Shown in pieces: positions 1-5,591 of a stretch of 6,099 bases of DNA. Made by a program: the position numbers and the translations under genes. The stretch lies in NCBI GenBank assembly GCA_007128075.1, contig SKYD01000248.1:1-6099 (forward strand). The letters are read 5' to 3'. The notes under the pieces were generated by a model that was given only the letters and a program-made list of their open reading frames with translations, had not been told where the DNA came from and searched no databases. Source of the DNA: Thiorhodovibrio sp. GTDB taxonomy: Bacteria; Pseudomonadota; Gammaproteobacteria; Chromatiales; Chromatiaceae. The first letter of the stretch is position 1; each line of letters begins with the position of its first letter.

Positions 1-951
1 ATGAATGCCAGCATGCGCCAGCGCCTCGGACAACGATTTATACGCCTCAGTGAGATCGGTGTATTTGCCGACCATGGCAATATCAATCTCAGCCGTGGAC
101 TGAGCAAGACCATCCAACACCGCTTGCCATTCGCTCAAGTTCGCCGCAGGTGCCTCAAGCCCTAACTGGCGCACCACCAGCTCATCGAGCTGTTGTTCAT
201 GCAATAACAGCGGGATGCGATAGATGTTGTCGGCATCGACAGCCGAGATGACCGCCTCTTCGGGAACATTGGTAAACAACGCGATCTTGCGCCGCTCATC
301 GGCGGGTAGATTGTGCTCGGCACGACACAGCAAAATATCGGGCTGAATACCAATCGAGCGCAGTTCTTTGACTGAATGCTGGGTCGGCTTGGTTTTGATC
401 TCACCAGCGGTGCGGATATAAGGCACCAAGGTGAGGTGCATAAACAGCGCCTGACTGCGCCCCAGCTCGACCCGCATCTGGCGAATGGCTTCTAAAAAGG
501 GCAGCGATTCAATATCGCCGACGGTGCCGCCAATCTCGACCAGTGCCAGATCAGCATCGCCCGCCCCCAGCCGAATGCACTGTTTGATGTAATCGGTGAT
601 ATGGGGAATCACCTGCACCGTGCCACCGAGATAGTCACCACGGCGCTCTTTGCGGATCACCTGATCATAAATCTGACCGGTGGTGAAATTGTTGTTGCGC
701 CCCATGCGGGTGCGCAAAAAACGCTCGTAGTGCCCAAGGTCAAGATCGGTCTCCGCGCCATCGTCGGTGACATAGACCTCGCCATGCTGAAACGGGCTCA
801 TGGTGCCCGGATCGACATTGATGTAAGGATCGAGCTTGATCATGGTCACTTGCAAACCACGCGCCTCCAGCAACGCGCCAAGCGAGGCCGAGGCGATGCC
901 TTTGCCTAAGGACGAGACCACACCGCCGGTGATAAAAACAAACTGAGTCAT
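1..951 (-). CDS. pyrG: CTP synthase, N-terminal 317 residues (3' end beyond window)
   Basis: CTP synthase makes CTP from UTP, ATP and glutamine, the last step of cytoplasmic pyrimidine nucleotide synthesis. The frame reads openly from the ATG at 949-951 to the window edge, so only 317 of the usual roughly 545 residues are present. The protein opens with the family hallmark ITGGVVSSLGKG (residues 7-18, phosphate-binding loop). KLDPYINVDPGTMSP (39-53), the ETDLDLGHYERF stretch (67-78; D71 a likely Mg ligand), RRGDYLGGTVQVIPHIT (103-119) and VEIGGTVGDIES (138-149; E139 a likely Mg ligand) follow. KTKPTQHSVKEL (186-197) is also typical. The synthetase domain is complete and the linker into the glutamine amidotransferase domain begins near IAMVGKYTDL (about residue 294). 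The amidotransferase Cys-His-Glu triad lies outside the window. The start agrees with known CTP synthases, but no Shine-Dalgarno sequence precedes it; an in-frame TTG four codons upstream is no better placed. No frameshift was seen. Confidence 0.98.
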   Translation of the reverse strand, partial: MTQFVFITGGVVSSLGKGIASASLGALLEARGLQVTMIKLDPYINVDPGTMSPFQHGEVYVTDDGAETDLDLGHYERFLRTRMGRNNNFTTGQIYDQVIRKERRGDYLGGTVQVIPHITDYIKQCIRLGAGDADLALVEIGGTVGDIESLPFLEAIRQMRVELGRSQALFMHLTLVPYIRTAGEIKTKPTQHSVKELRSIGIQPDILLCRAEHNLPADERRKIALFTNVPEEAVISAVDADNIYRIPLLLHEQQLDELVVRQLGLEAPAANLSEWQAVLDGLAQSTAEIDIAMVGKYTDLTEAYKSLSEALAHAGIH

Positions 952-1015
952 TGAATTTTTCAATAAAAGATGCAGGCGTGAATCGGAAGGGTTTGTTGGA
1001 CACCACACAGCAGCT

Positions 1016-1044
1016 AAATTAACAAATTCTGCGCTTGCCGACAA
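1016..1044 (-). promoter_or_regulatory. Weak candidate sigma70-type promoter for pyrG
   Basis: On the minus strand TTGTCG (1039-1044) and TAATTT (1016-1021) are 17 bases apart, upstream of the pyrG start. The -35 matches the consensus at four of six positions and the -10 at three of six. The -35 lies in the loop of the hairpin at 1030-1056. It is the best candidate I found in this 128-base gap, but it is weak and may be chance. Confidence 0.2.
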
Positions 1045-1056
1045 TGCGCAAGCGCA
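1030..1056 (-). terminator. Hairpin between the ArsC-like gene and pyrG, possible intrinsic terminator
   Basis: A perfect 9-bp inverted repeat has arms at 1030-1038 (TGCGCTTGC) and 1048-1056 (GCAAGCGCA) around a 9-base loop. Read on the minus strand it starts 23 bases after the TAA of the ArsC-like gene. It is followed by a T-rich but interrupted tract (GAATTTGTTAATTTA). The stem is strong; the tail is not a clean U-run, so termination may be inefficient. It could end the modABC/ArsC-like transcript, or act in the pyrG leader if transcription starts upstream of it. Confidence 0.4.
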
Positions 1057-1079
1057 TGGCGAGTGCGACCGCCGGCTTA

Positions 1080-1514
1080 TTACGCCAGCGCGACGGGCAG
1101 GTCACAGTGAGGATCAGTGCCAATCTGCGAACAGGATTGGAGATCTTGTTCCGGTTGCAGATCAACGCCGAGCGCGGTGAGCAACGGGCTGGCGGCGAAG
1201 CCGCAGCCGCAGCCGAACTCGGAATCGATCAAAGGGCGGCGGATTAGCAGTGGATCAGCGACCATCAGCGCCAGTGCGGTGGCTTCGTCCACTGCGGCTG
1301 GCTGCACCTCGCCGGCTTTGATCCGAGGCGCGGTTGGATTAAACCAATCGCACACAGGCAAATCGCCAAAGAAAGGCCGCAGCTGCGCCGCCGTCCACGG
1401 TTCTTCGAGCAGATTGCGAACACTGAGTTCATGGCCGAGCGTGCGCAACAGCGCCTTTTGTTTGCCATTGGAAATACAGCCAGGTTTTTCGTAAAAAATC
1501 ACTGTTTTCGGCAT
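1080..1514 (-). CDS. ArsC-fold 'nitrogenase-associated' protein
   Basis: This is a 144-residue thioredoxin-fold protein of the ArsC/Spx superfamily. It opens with a beta strand and TVIFYEKPGC (residues 4-13), which puts C13 at the position of the catalytic Cys of arsenate reductase. ELSVRNLLEEPWTAAQLRPFFGDLPVCDWFNPTAP (29-63) and the ArsC-like DPLLIRRPLI (87-96) follow. I recognise this pattern as the nitrogenase-associated protein family, found near nif and molybdenum genes in diazotrophs; its biochemical role is not established. The C-terminus is Cys-rich (C102, C104, C128, C137), which could bind metal. The ATG at 1512-1514 was chosen because it matches the family N-terminus and has a weak AAGAGA site upstream. 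An upstream in-frame start at 1628 would overlap the end of modC and add an unrelated extension. The gene lies 41 bases after modC, so it is probably co-transcribed with modABC. True arsenate reductase activity is less likely. Confidence 0.88.
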   Translation of the reverse strand: MPKTVIFYEKPGCISNGKQKALLRTLGHELSVRNLLEEPWTAAQLRPFFGDLPVCDWFNPTAPRIKAGEVQPAAVDEATALALMVADPLLIRRPLIDSEFGCGCGFAASPLLTALGVDLQPEQDLQSCSQIGTDPHCDLPVALA

Positions 1515-1555
1515 TTTAAGTCTCTTATCAACTGGTTTTGGTGTAATAAATGCGA

Positions 1556-2644
1556 TTAATCCATCAGCGCCACTGCTTTGACCTGGGCAAACAGCGATTG
1601 CCCCTGATGCAGCCGCAGTCGGTCGCATGAATGGCGGGTGATGCGTGCCAGCAACAGCGTTTGTTCGCTGCTGCCAATGCCCAGTTTCACCACCATCTGC
1701 GCCTGTTCAAGCTCGCGCAGCTCCAAAATCTGCGCAGGCAAAATGTTGACGATGCTTGAGGTGCCCGGCTCATCCAGTGCCAAGCTGACATCGCGGGCAT
1801 GGATGCGTATCCGCACCAATTCGCCCACATGACGCTGCAAGCGAGCGACGCTCAGATGCCCTCCGGCAATTTTCAGCCGTGTCAGTGCGTAGTGGTCGTC
1901 GTGACTGAGCACCACCGCCTCGATGATGGCGCTGGCATCCTGATCTTGCGCCAAAGTGAGATCCAGCCGACTAAACAGCGCGCTGACTGACCCCTGTGTA
2001 CGCACCTGCCCCTGTTCCAACATCACCACGGTATCGGCAAGCCGTGCCACCTCATCGGGTGAATGCGTCACATAGAGCACGGGAATTTCCAGCGTATCGT
2101 GTAGTCGCTCCAGATAGGGCAGAATCTCGCGCTTGCGCTTGAGATCGAGCGCCGCCAACGGCTCGTCCATCAGCAGCAAGCGCGGCTGCACTGCCAGCGC
2201 CCGGGCAATGGCGACGCGCTGGCGTTCACCACCGGAAAGCTGGTGCGGACGGCGCTCCAGCAGGTGGCTGATGCCGAGTAGTTCGACCGCCTGATCGAGC
2301 GCGTCTCGCCCCATGGCGGCGTTGCCTGCCCGTTTCATGCCATAAGCGAGATTGCCGCGTGCGGTCAGATGCGCAAACAAACTCGCTTCTTGAAACACAT
2401 AGCCCAGCGGACGGTGGTGGGTGGGCACAAATTGCTTGCCTTCCTGCCACAGCACACCATTGACACGCAGATAGCCATCACGGGTGCGATTCAGCCCCGC
2501 GATCAGCCGCAACAGCGTGGTCTTGCCTGAGCCAGAATGACCAAACAGCGCAGTCACGCCACGGCCTGGTAGGTCGAGATCGACCTTGAGCGAGAAGTCG
2601 CCATAGTCGAGCGCGAAACGCGCCTGAATCCCATTCTGTGCCAT
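1556..2644 (-). CDS. modC: Molybdate ABC transporter ATP-binding protein ModC
   Basis: ModC is the cytoplasmic ATPase that drives molybdate import through ModB. The 362-residue product has a full ABC domain: Walker A GHSGSGKT (residues 35-42), Q-loop Q85 in YVFQEASLF, signature LSGGERQ (136-142), Walker B LLLMDEP (156-162, D160 and E161) and H-loop H194 in YVTHSPDE. The C-terminal part, about 290-360 (from SSIVNILPAQILEL), is the MOP/TOBE domain that binds oxyanion and separates ModC from most other importers. Length and layout are normal for the family, with no missing motif. The ATG at 2642-2644 shares one base with the modB stop (TGATG), which implies translational coupling. An in-frame start at 2728 would run 85 bases into modB and is unlikely. 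Confidence 0.97.
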   Translation of the reverse strand: MAQNGIQARFALDYGDFSLKVDLDLPGRGVTALFGHSGSGKTTLLRLIAGLNRTRDGYLRVNGVLWQEGKQFVPTHHRPLGYVFQEASLFAHLTARGNLAYGMKRAGNAAMGRDALDQAVELLGISHLLERRPHQLSGGERQRVAIARALAVQPRLLLMDEPLAALDLKRKREILPYLERLHDTLEIPVLYVTHSPDEVARLADTVVMLEQGQVRTQGSVSALFSRLDLTLAQDQDASAIIEAVVLSHDDHYALTRLKIAGGHLSVARLQRHVGELVRIRIHARDVSLALDEPGTSSIVNILPAQILELRELEQAQMVVKLGIGSSEQTLLLARITRHSCDRLRLHQGQSLFAQVKAVALMD

Positions 2645-3327
2645 CAAAACCGCCGGACCTGGGGATTGAGGGTATAGAGTGCCAGCAGCACCACGAAGGA
2701 AAAAACCACCATACTGCCCGCCAGCCAATGCGCCTGTGCGTAGTCCATCGCCTCCACATAGTCGTAAATCTGTACCGAAACCACCCGGGTGGCGCCGGGG
2801 ATATTGCCGCCGATCATCAGCACCACGCCGAACTCGCCCACGGTGTGGGCAAAGCCGAGAATGGCAGCGGTGAAAAAGCCTGGTCGCGCCAGCGGCACCA
2901 CCACCGTGAAAAATCGATCCCAGGGGCCAGCACGCAAGGTGGCGGCGACCTCCAGCGGCCGTTCACCAAGGGCCTCGATGGCGTTTTGAATCGGCTGCAC
3001 CACAAAGGGCATGGAATAAAACACCGAGGCCAGCAGCAGACCCCAGAAAGTAAAAGGCAGCAGCCCGATGCCAAGTGATTGAGTGAGTTGACCAACCGGG
3101 CCCTGTGGTCCCATCACCAGCAACAGATAGAAGCCCATCACCGTCGCCGGCAACACCAGCGGCAGCGCGACCACAGCACCGACCACAGCTTTCAGCCGTG
3201 AACGGGTGCGCGCCAGCCACCAAGCAATGGGTGTGCCGATGATCAACAGCAGCACCGTGGTCAAACCCGCCAGGCGCGCAGTCAGCCAAATGGCTTGCAG
3301 ATCAGCATCACTGAATCCCAATCCCAT
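2644..3327 (-). CDS. modB: Molybdate ABC transporter permease ModB
   Basis: ModB is the inner-membrane channel subunit of the molybdate importer and works as a homodimer with ModC. The 227-residue protein is very hydrophobic with about five membrane segments, roughly residues 13-35, 45-72, 92-114, 150-172 and 200-221. ALPLVLPATVMGFYLLL (54-70) and HTVGEFGVVLMIGGNIPGAT (161-180) are typical ModB sequences. The cytoplasmic EAA loop that docks on ModC is EVAATLRAG (126-134) followed by P145. The start has an AGGA overlapping the modA stop, nine bases before the ATG. The gene sits 11 bases after modA and overlaps modC by one base. Length and motifs are normal. Confidence 0.97.
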   Translation of the reverse strand: MGLGFSDADLQAIWLTARLAGLTTVLLLIIGTPIAWWLARTRSRLKAVVGAVVALPLVLPATVMGFYLLLVMGPQGPVGQLTQSLGIGLLPFTFWGLLLASVFYSMPFVVQPIQNAIEALGERPLEVAATLRAGPWDRFFTVVVPLARPGFFTAAILGFAHTVGEFGVVLMIGGNIPGATRVVSVQIYDYVEAMDYAQAHWLAGSMVVFSFVVLLALYTLNPQVRRF

Positions 3328-3338
3328 GGGGCTGCGTC

Positions 3339-4100
3339 CTAATTGGGCAGATGGTAGCCGTAAGCGCGGATGATCGCCTGGGCGCGCTCGCCTTGAAGAT
3401 AGTCCAGCAGTGCCCGCGCCGCAGGATTATCGGCACCGCGGGTGAGTAGCACCGCGTCCTGGCGAATCGGCGCGTGCAGCTCCTCTGGCACCAACCAGCC
3501 TGAACCCGCGCTGATCTCGCCGTCCTTGATCACCTGCGACAACGCCACAAAGCCCAGCTCGGCATTGCCAGTGCTGATGAACTGATAGGTTTGCGGAAGG
3601 TTCTCGCCCTGCACGAACTTGGGTCGCAAGCTGTCCTCAACACCCAGTGCCTGCATCACGGCAATCGCCGCCGCACCATAGGGCGCGGTGCGTGGATTGG
3701 CAATCGCCAACTTGCGAAAATCTCCAGCATGGAGCACCGCCGCGCCCTCGCCAGCGGGGATCCGCTCGGGGTCAGCACTCCACAGCACCAACGACCCTTG
3801 CGCATAGGTGAAGCGGGTGTCGGGAACAGTCATGCCATCCTCAGCCAGCCGTGCGGGCGTGGTCTCATCTGCGGACAAAAACACTTCAAAAGGCGCGCCA
3901 TTGTGGATCTGGGCGTAAAATCTACCCGAAGAAGCAAAGGCCGTCCGTGCCTGGTGTTCAGTATCCTCGGCAAAGGCAGTGGCGATCTCCTGCATTGGGG
4001 CGGTGAAATTGGCCGCGACCGCGACCGTGACCTCCTCGGCCTGAGCAACGGCTAGGGTGAAGATGAGAGCGATGGCGAGCAAGGAAGAAAAGCTTCTCAT
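3339..4100 (-). CDS. modA: Periplasmic molybdate-binding protein ModA (Azotobacter-type)
   Basis: ModA captures molybdate (and usually tungstate) in the periplasm and delivers it to ModBC. The 253-residue precursor has a Sec signal peptide: a short basic start (MR), a hydrophobic core at about residues 7-19, and likely cleavage after AQA (19-21). The mature protein begins EEVTVAVAANFTAPMQEIA. N31, S57/S58 in FASSGRFYAQI and Y141 in TAPYGAAA match the oxyanion-ligand positions I remember for Azotobacter ModA2, rather than the Ser-first pattern of E. coli ModA. NGAPFEVFLSADE (67-79) and NAELGFVALSQVI (179-191) are also family-typical. The ATG at 4098-4100 is preferred because it has GGAG seven bases upstream and gives a normal signal peptide. 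A TTG eight codons earlier is in frame but would place that site inside the coding region. This is the first gene of modABC, 99 bases after the preceding gene. Confidence 0.95.
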   Translation of the reverse strand: MRSFSSLLAIALIFTLAVAQAEEVTVAVAANFTAPMQEIATAFAEDTEHQARTAFASSGRFYAQIHNGAPFEVFLSADETTPARLAEDGMTVPDTRFTYAQGSLVLWSADPERIPAGEGAAVLHAGDFRKLAIANPRTAPYGAAAIAVMQALGVEDSLRPKFVQGENLPQTYQFISTGNAELGFVALSQVIKDGEISAGSGWLVPEELHAPIRQDAVLLTRGADNPAARALLDYLQGERAQAIIRAYGYHLPN

Positions 4101-4107
4101 GGAATGG

Positions 4108-4111
4108 CTCC
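4108..4111 (-). promoter_or_regulatory. Ribosome binding site of modA
   Basis: GGAG on the minus strand lies seven bases before the ATG at 4098-4100. It decides the modA start in favour of this ATG over the in-frame TTG at 4122-4124. Confidence 0.75.
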
Positions 4112-4199
4112 GTTGTGGTGACAAAGGGATGAAAAAAAGTCACAATCGCAACCGACTCGTTGAATTTAGGCGCGGCTGCCCCGTCCCGACCGACAAAGT

Positions 4200-4808
4200 T
4201 TAGCCGTCCATCAATTGACGCAGTGCTTGTTCCGCGAGTTGGCGCAGTGATGCACAGTCGATGACATCTTTTGTTGCTGGGTCAATGGCAGGAACTGCCT
4301 GCTTGGTTGCGCTATACCAACTTTCATCCTCTTTAGCCCAATCCTCCGACAGAGTGATTTCCTGTGCTTCTTCCTCAGCATCCCAAGAAGCTAGACTAAG
4401 AGAGATCTGCAACTGGTTTTGCTCAACGGCAAGGCCGATGTAAGTGTCAATTCGCGCATTTTCGTCTCGTGGATGATAATGCGTTCTGTACAGACCCACC
4501 TCCCACAGCGTCTCCAATGAAGGCGGTGTATCTTCTGTCTGCATGTCATCAATCATCCAAGGCTTAGTCACTGCACAGGCTTCCAAGGCTGGCTTCCAAA
4601 TCGCATCCCAAAGCTGTAGCACAAGCAGTGCAAAATCCGTTTTCACCGTCTTGGCAGCGAGAATACTCTGGAAGTAACTGGGAAGTTCGTCCCAATCCAA
4701 GTGATCTGGCAGATAGCTATCATCCTGCTCGGACAAGCTATTGATTGCGGTGCGTACACCACGCGAAACGCAATAACTTTTGACACTTTCGGGGAGAGTG
4801 ATTTTCAT
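4200..4808 (-). CDS. Uncharacterised acidic protein of 202 residues
   Basis: I do not recognise this family. The product is soluble and acidic, with no signal peptide or membrane segment and no evident catalytic motif. Residues 1-30 include a short basic N-terminus (MKITLPESVKSYCVSRGVRT). The middle is rich in Trp and aromatics (WDELPSYFQ, LLVLQLWDAIWKP, LWEVGLYRTHYHP). Residues 119-142 alternate in a way that suggests beta strands (RIDTYIGLAVEQNQLQISLS), followed by a strongly acidic run, WDAEEEAQEITLSEDWAKEDESWYS (143-167). The last 40 residues look helical (LRQLAEQALRQLMDG). The ATG at 4806-4808 lies three bases after the stop of the nuclease-like gene, with AGGA (4818-4821) inside that gene's last codons, so the two are probably translated together. 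Base composition is lower in GC than modABC (about 47-48% in sampled stretches). A partner or regulator of the nuclease-like protein is possible, but only the position suggests it. Confidence 0.8.
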   Translation of the reverse strand: MKITLPESVKSYCVSRGVRTAINSLSEQDDSYLPDHLDWDELPSYFQSILAAKTVKTDFALLVLQLWDAIWKPALEACAVTKPWMIDDMQTEDTPPSLETLWEVGLYRTHYHPRDENARIDTYIGLAVEQNQLQISLSLASWDAEEEAQEITLSEDWAKEDESWYSATKQAVPAIDPATKDVIDCASLRQLAEQALRQLMDG

Positions 4809-4811
4809 GGT

Positions 4812-5579
4812 TTAAATTCCTATGGCGAGTTGCAACATGGTGCGGCGAAAAAGACGATATTGTTGGTGATCGATGTCTGCTGGACTGGGCAACATGTTCA
4901 GCTCCAATCGGCGCAACAGGGTTTGCCAAGACAGCATATGCCAGTTCGGATGCTCGCTCCGAATATGGCCCTGTTTATCGGGATTTGGCACAACCAAAAA
5001 GAGCAAGCAGTCTTCGTATTGCTTGTGAGTCCATTTCGCGATGTTGTTGAGTTGTCCTTTGCTAGCGTGCTGCTCAAATTTAAATTTCATCACCACCGCT
5101 CTTGTTACACCATTTTGTGCTATTTCTATGAGCAAATCAAGACTCTGCGACTTTTTGCGCCCGGCGATGCGTTGTTCGGCAACGACTTGCAACTCAGCAG
5201 CCGTCAAGGTGCTGGTCTCCAGCCAGGAAACACCACTGAGTTCAAACAGGGTTTTCAAAAAAAGGGCACATCGGGAGACTCCCTCCGCGCCGACTTGGGG
5301 ATCAAGATAAGTACACAGGGTTTTAGTAATCTGCGGCTCTTGCAAGCGCTCTCCCCAGTCAAGCGGCTCCAAATTCAACGCATGTCGAGGTGATTCCAGA
5401 TCGCCATAGAACTGCTTGATGCCCTGAAGCAGGTCGCTCCACGGCGGTAAAGACATCGCCGCTAAGCTAGGCAAGGCACTGAAGACACGATCAGTCAATA
5501 AATCAAAGTACCAGGTCGCTGGATCAGCATCCCAGGGGTGGCGTGGTACTTGCGAGAGTGCTCTCAAGTTGGGATCCAT
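4812..5579 (-). CDS. PD-(D/E)XK nuclease-like protein with altered catalytic site
   Basis: The 255-residue protein looks like the PD-(D/E)XK nuclease superfamily, near the PDDEXK_4 type. The N-terminal 75 residues are unrecognised. LQEPQITKTLCTYLDP (79-94) followed by FLKTLFELSGV (107-117) resembles the helix with a conserved Glu (E81) and 'LLDP' that opens this group. AEQRIAGRKKSQSLDLLIEIAQNG (134-157) supplies the Asp strand (D148). AVVMKFKFEQHASKGQL (161-177) matches the E-x-K strand and the downstream Q-L helix. The expected Glu is Lys here: K165-F166-K167, with codon AAA at 5085-5087. The nuclease activity may therefore be lost or the metal site rearranged. There is no frameshift, and a strong AGAGGA site precedes the ATG. 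The gene starts 12 bases after menC and is coupled to the next gene. Sampled GC is as low as about 40%. The superfamily call is by pattern recognition; substrate and role are unknown. Confidence 0.72.
   Translation of the reverse strand: MDPNLRALSQVPRHPWDADPATWYFDLLTDRVFSALPSLAAMSLPPWSDLLQGIKQFYGDLESPRHALNLEPLDWGERLQEPQITKTLCTYLDPQVGAEGVSRCALFLKTLFELSGVSWLETSTLTAAELQVVAEQRIAGRKKSQSLDLLIEIAQNGVTRAVVMKFKFEQHASKGQLNNIAKWTHKQYEDCLLFLVVPNPDKQGHIRSEHPNWHMLSWQTLLRRLELNMLPSPADIDHQQYRLFRRTMLQLAIGI
4818..4821 (-). promoter_or_regulatory. Ribosome binding site of the 202-residue protein, inside the upstream gene
   Basis: AGGA on the minus strand lies nine bases before the ATG at 4806-4808 and falls in the final codons (Ile-Gly-Ile) of the nuclease-like gene. 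This is the usual layout of coupled translation. Confidence 0.6.
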
Positions 5580-5585
5580 GATGTT

Positions 5586-5591
5586 TCCTCT
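5586..5591 (-). promoter_or_regulatory. Strong ribosome binding site of the nuclease-like gene
   Basis: AGAGGA on the minus strand lies six bases before the ATG at 5577-5579 and directly after the menC TAA (5592-5594). This supports the start and suggests translation by ribosomes finishing menC. Confidence 0.75.

Noticed and set aside
601..909. Plus-strand open frame of 102 codons opposite pyrG
   Set aside because: It is antisense to conserved CTP synthase coding sequence, has no recognisable domain, and is explained by the high-GC codon structure of the real gene.
1080..1514. Annotation as a true arsenate reductase ArsC
   Set aside because: The fold and the first Cys fit, but the EKPGC start, the PFFGDLPVCDWFN region and the Cys-rich tail match the nitrogenase-associated group better, and no ars genes are nearby.
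1515..1628. Longer N-terminus for the ArsC-like protein starting at 1628
   Set aside because: The extra 38 residues overlap the modC 3' end in another frame, resemble nothing in the family, and the ATG at 1514 matches the expected N-terminus.
2638..3078. Plus-strand open frame of 146 codons opposite modB
   Set aside because: It is antisense to a clearly conserved permease, and its His/Gln/Arg-rich translation is typical of a shadow frame.
4132..4157. Possible terminator after the 202-residue protein: 4-bp arms (4138-4141 and 4154-4157) followed by seven T on the minus strand
   Set aside because: The T-run is clean but the stem is only four pairs plus a G-U with a long loop, too weak to call a terminator. 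It lies 42 bases after the stop.
4101..4199. Search for a ModE operator, Moco riboswitch or promoter before modA
   Set aside because: No ModE-like palindrome with TATA-type half sites was found, and 99 bases is short for a Moco riboswitch. No -35/-10 pair with proper spacing stood out; CAAC-N6-GTTG (4-bp arms) is likely chance.
4701..5393. Plus-strand open frame of 230 codons opposite the nuclease-like and 202-residue genes
   Set aside because: It spans the junction of two well-started minus-strand genes. Its translation shows no recognisable family. The minus-strand genes have ribosome binding sites and, for the nuclease-like one, superfamily motifs.
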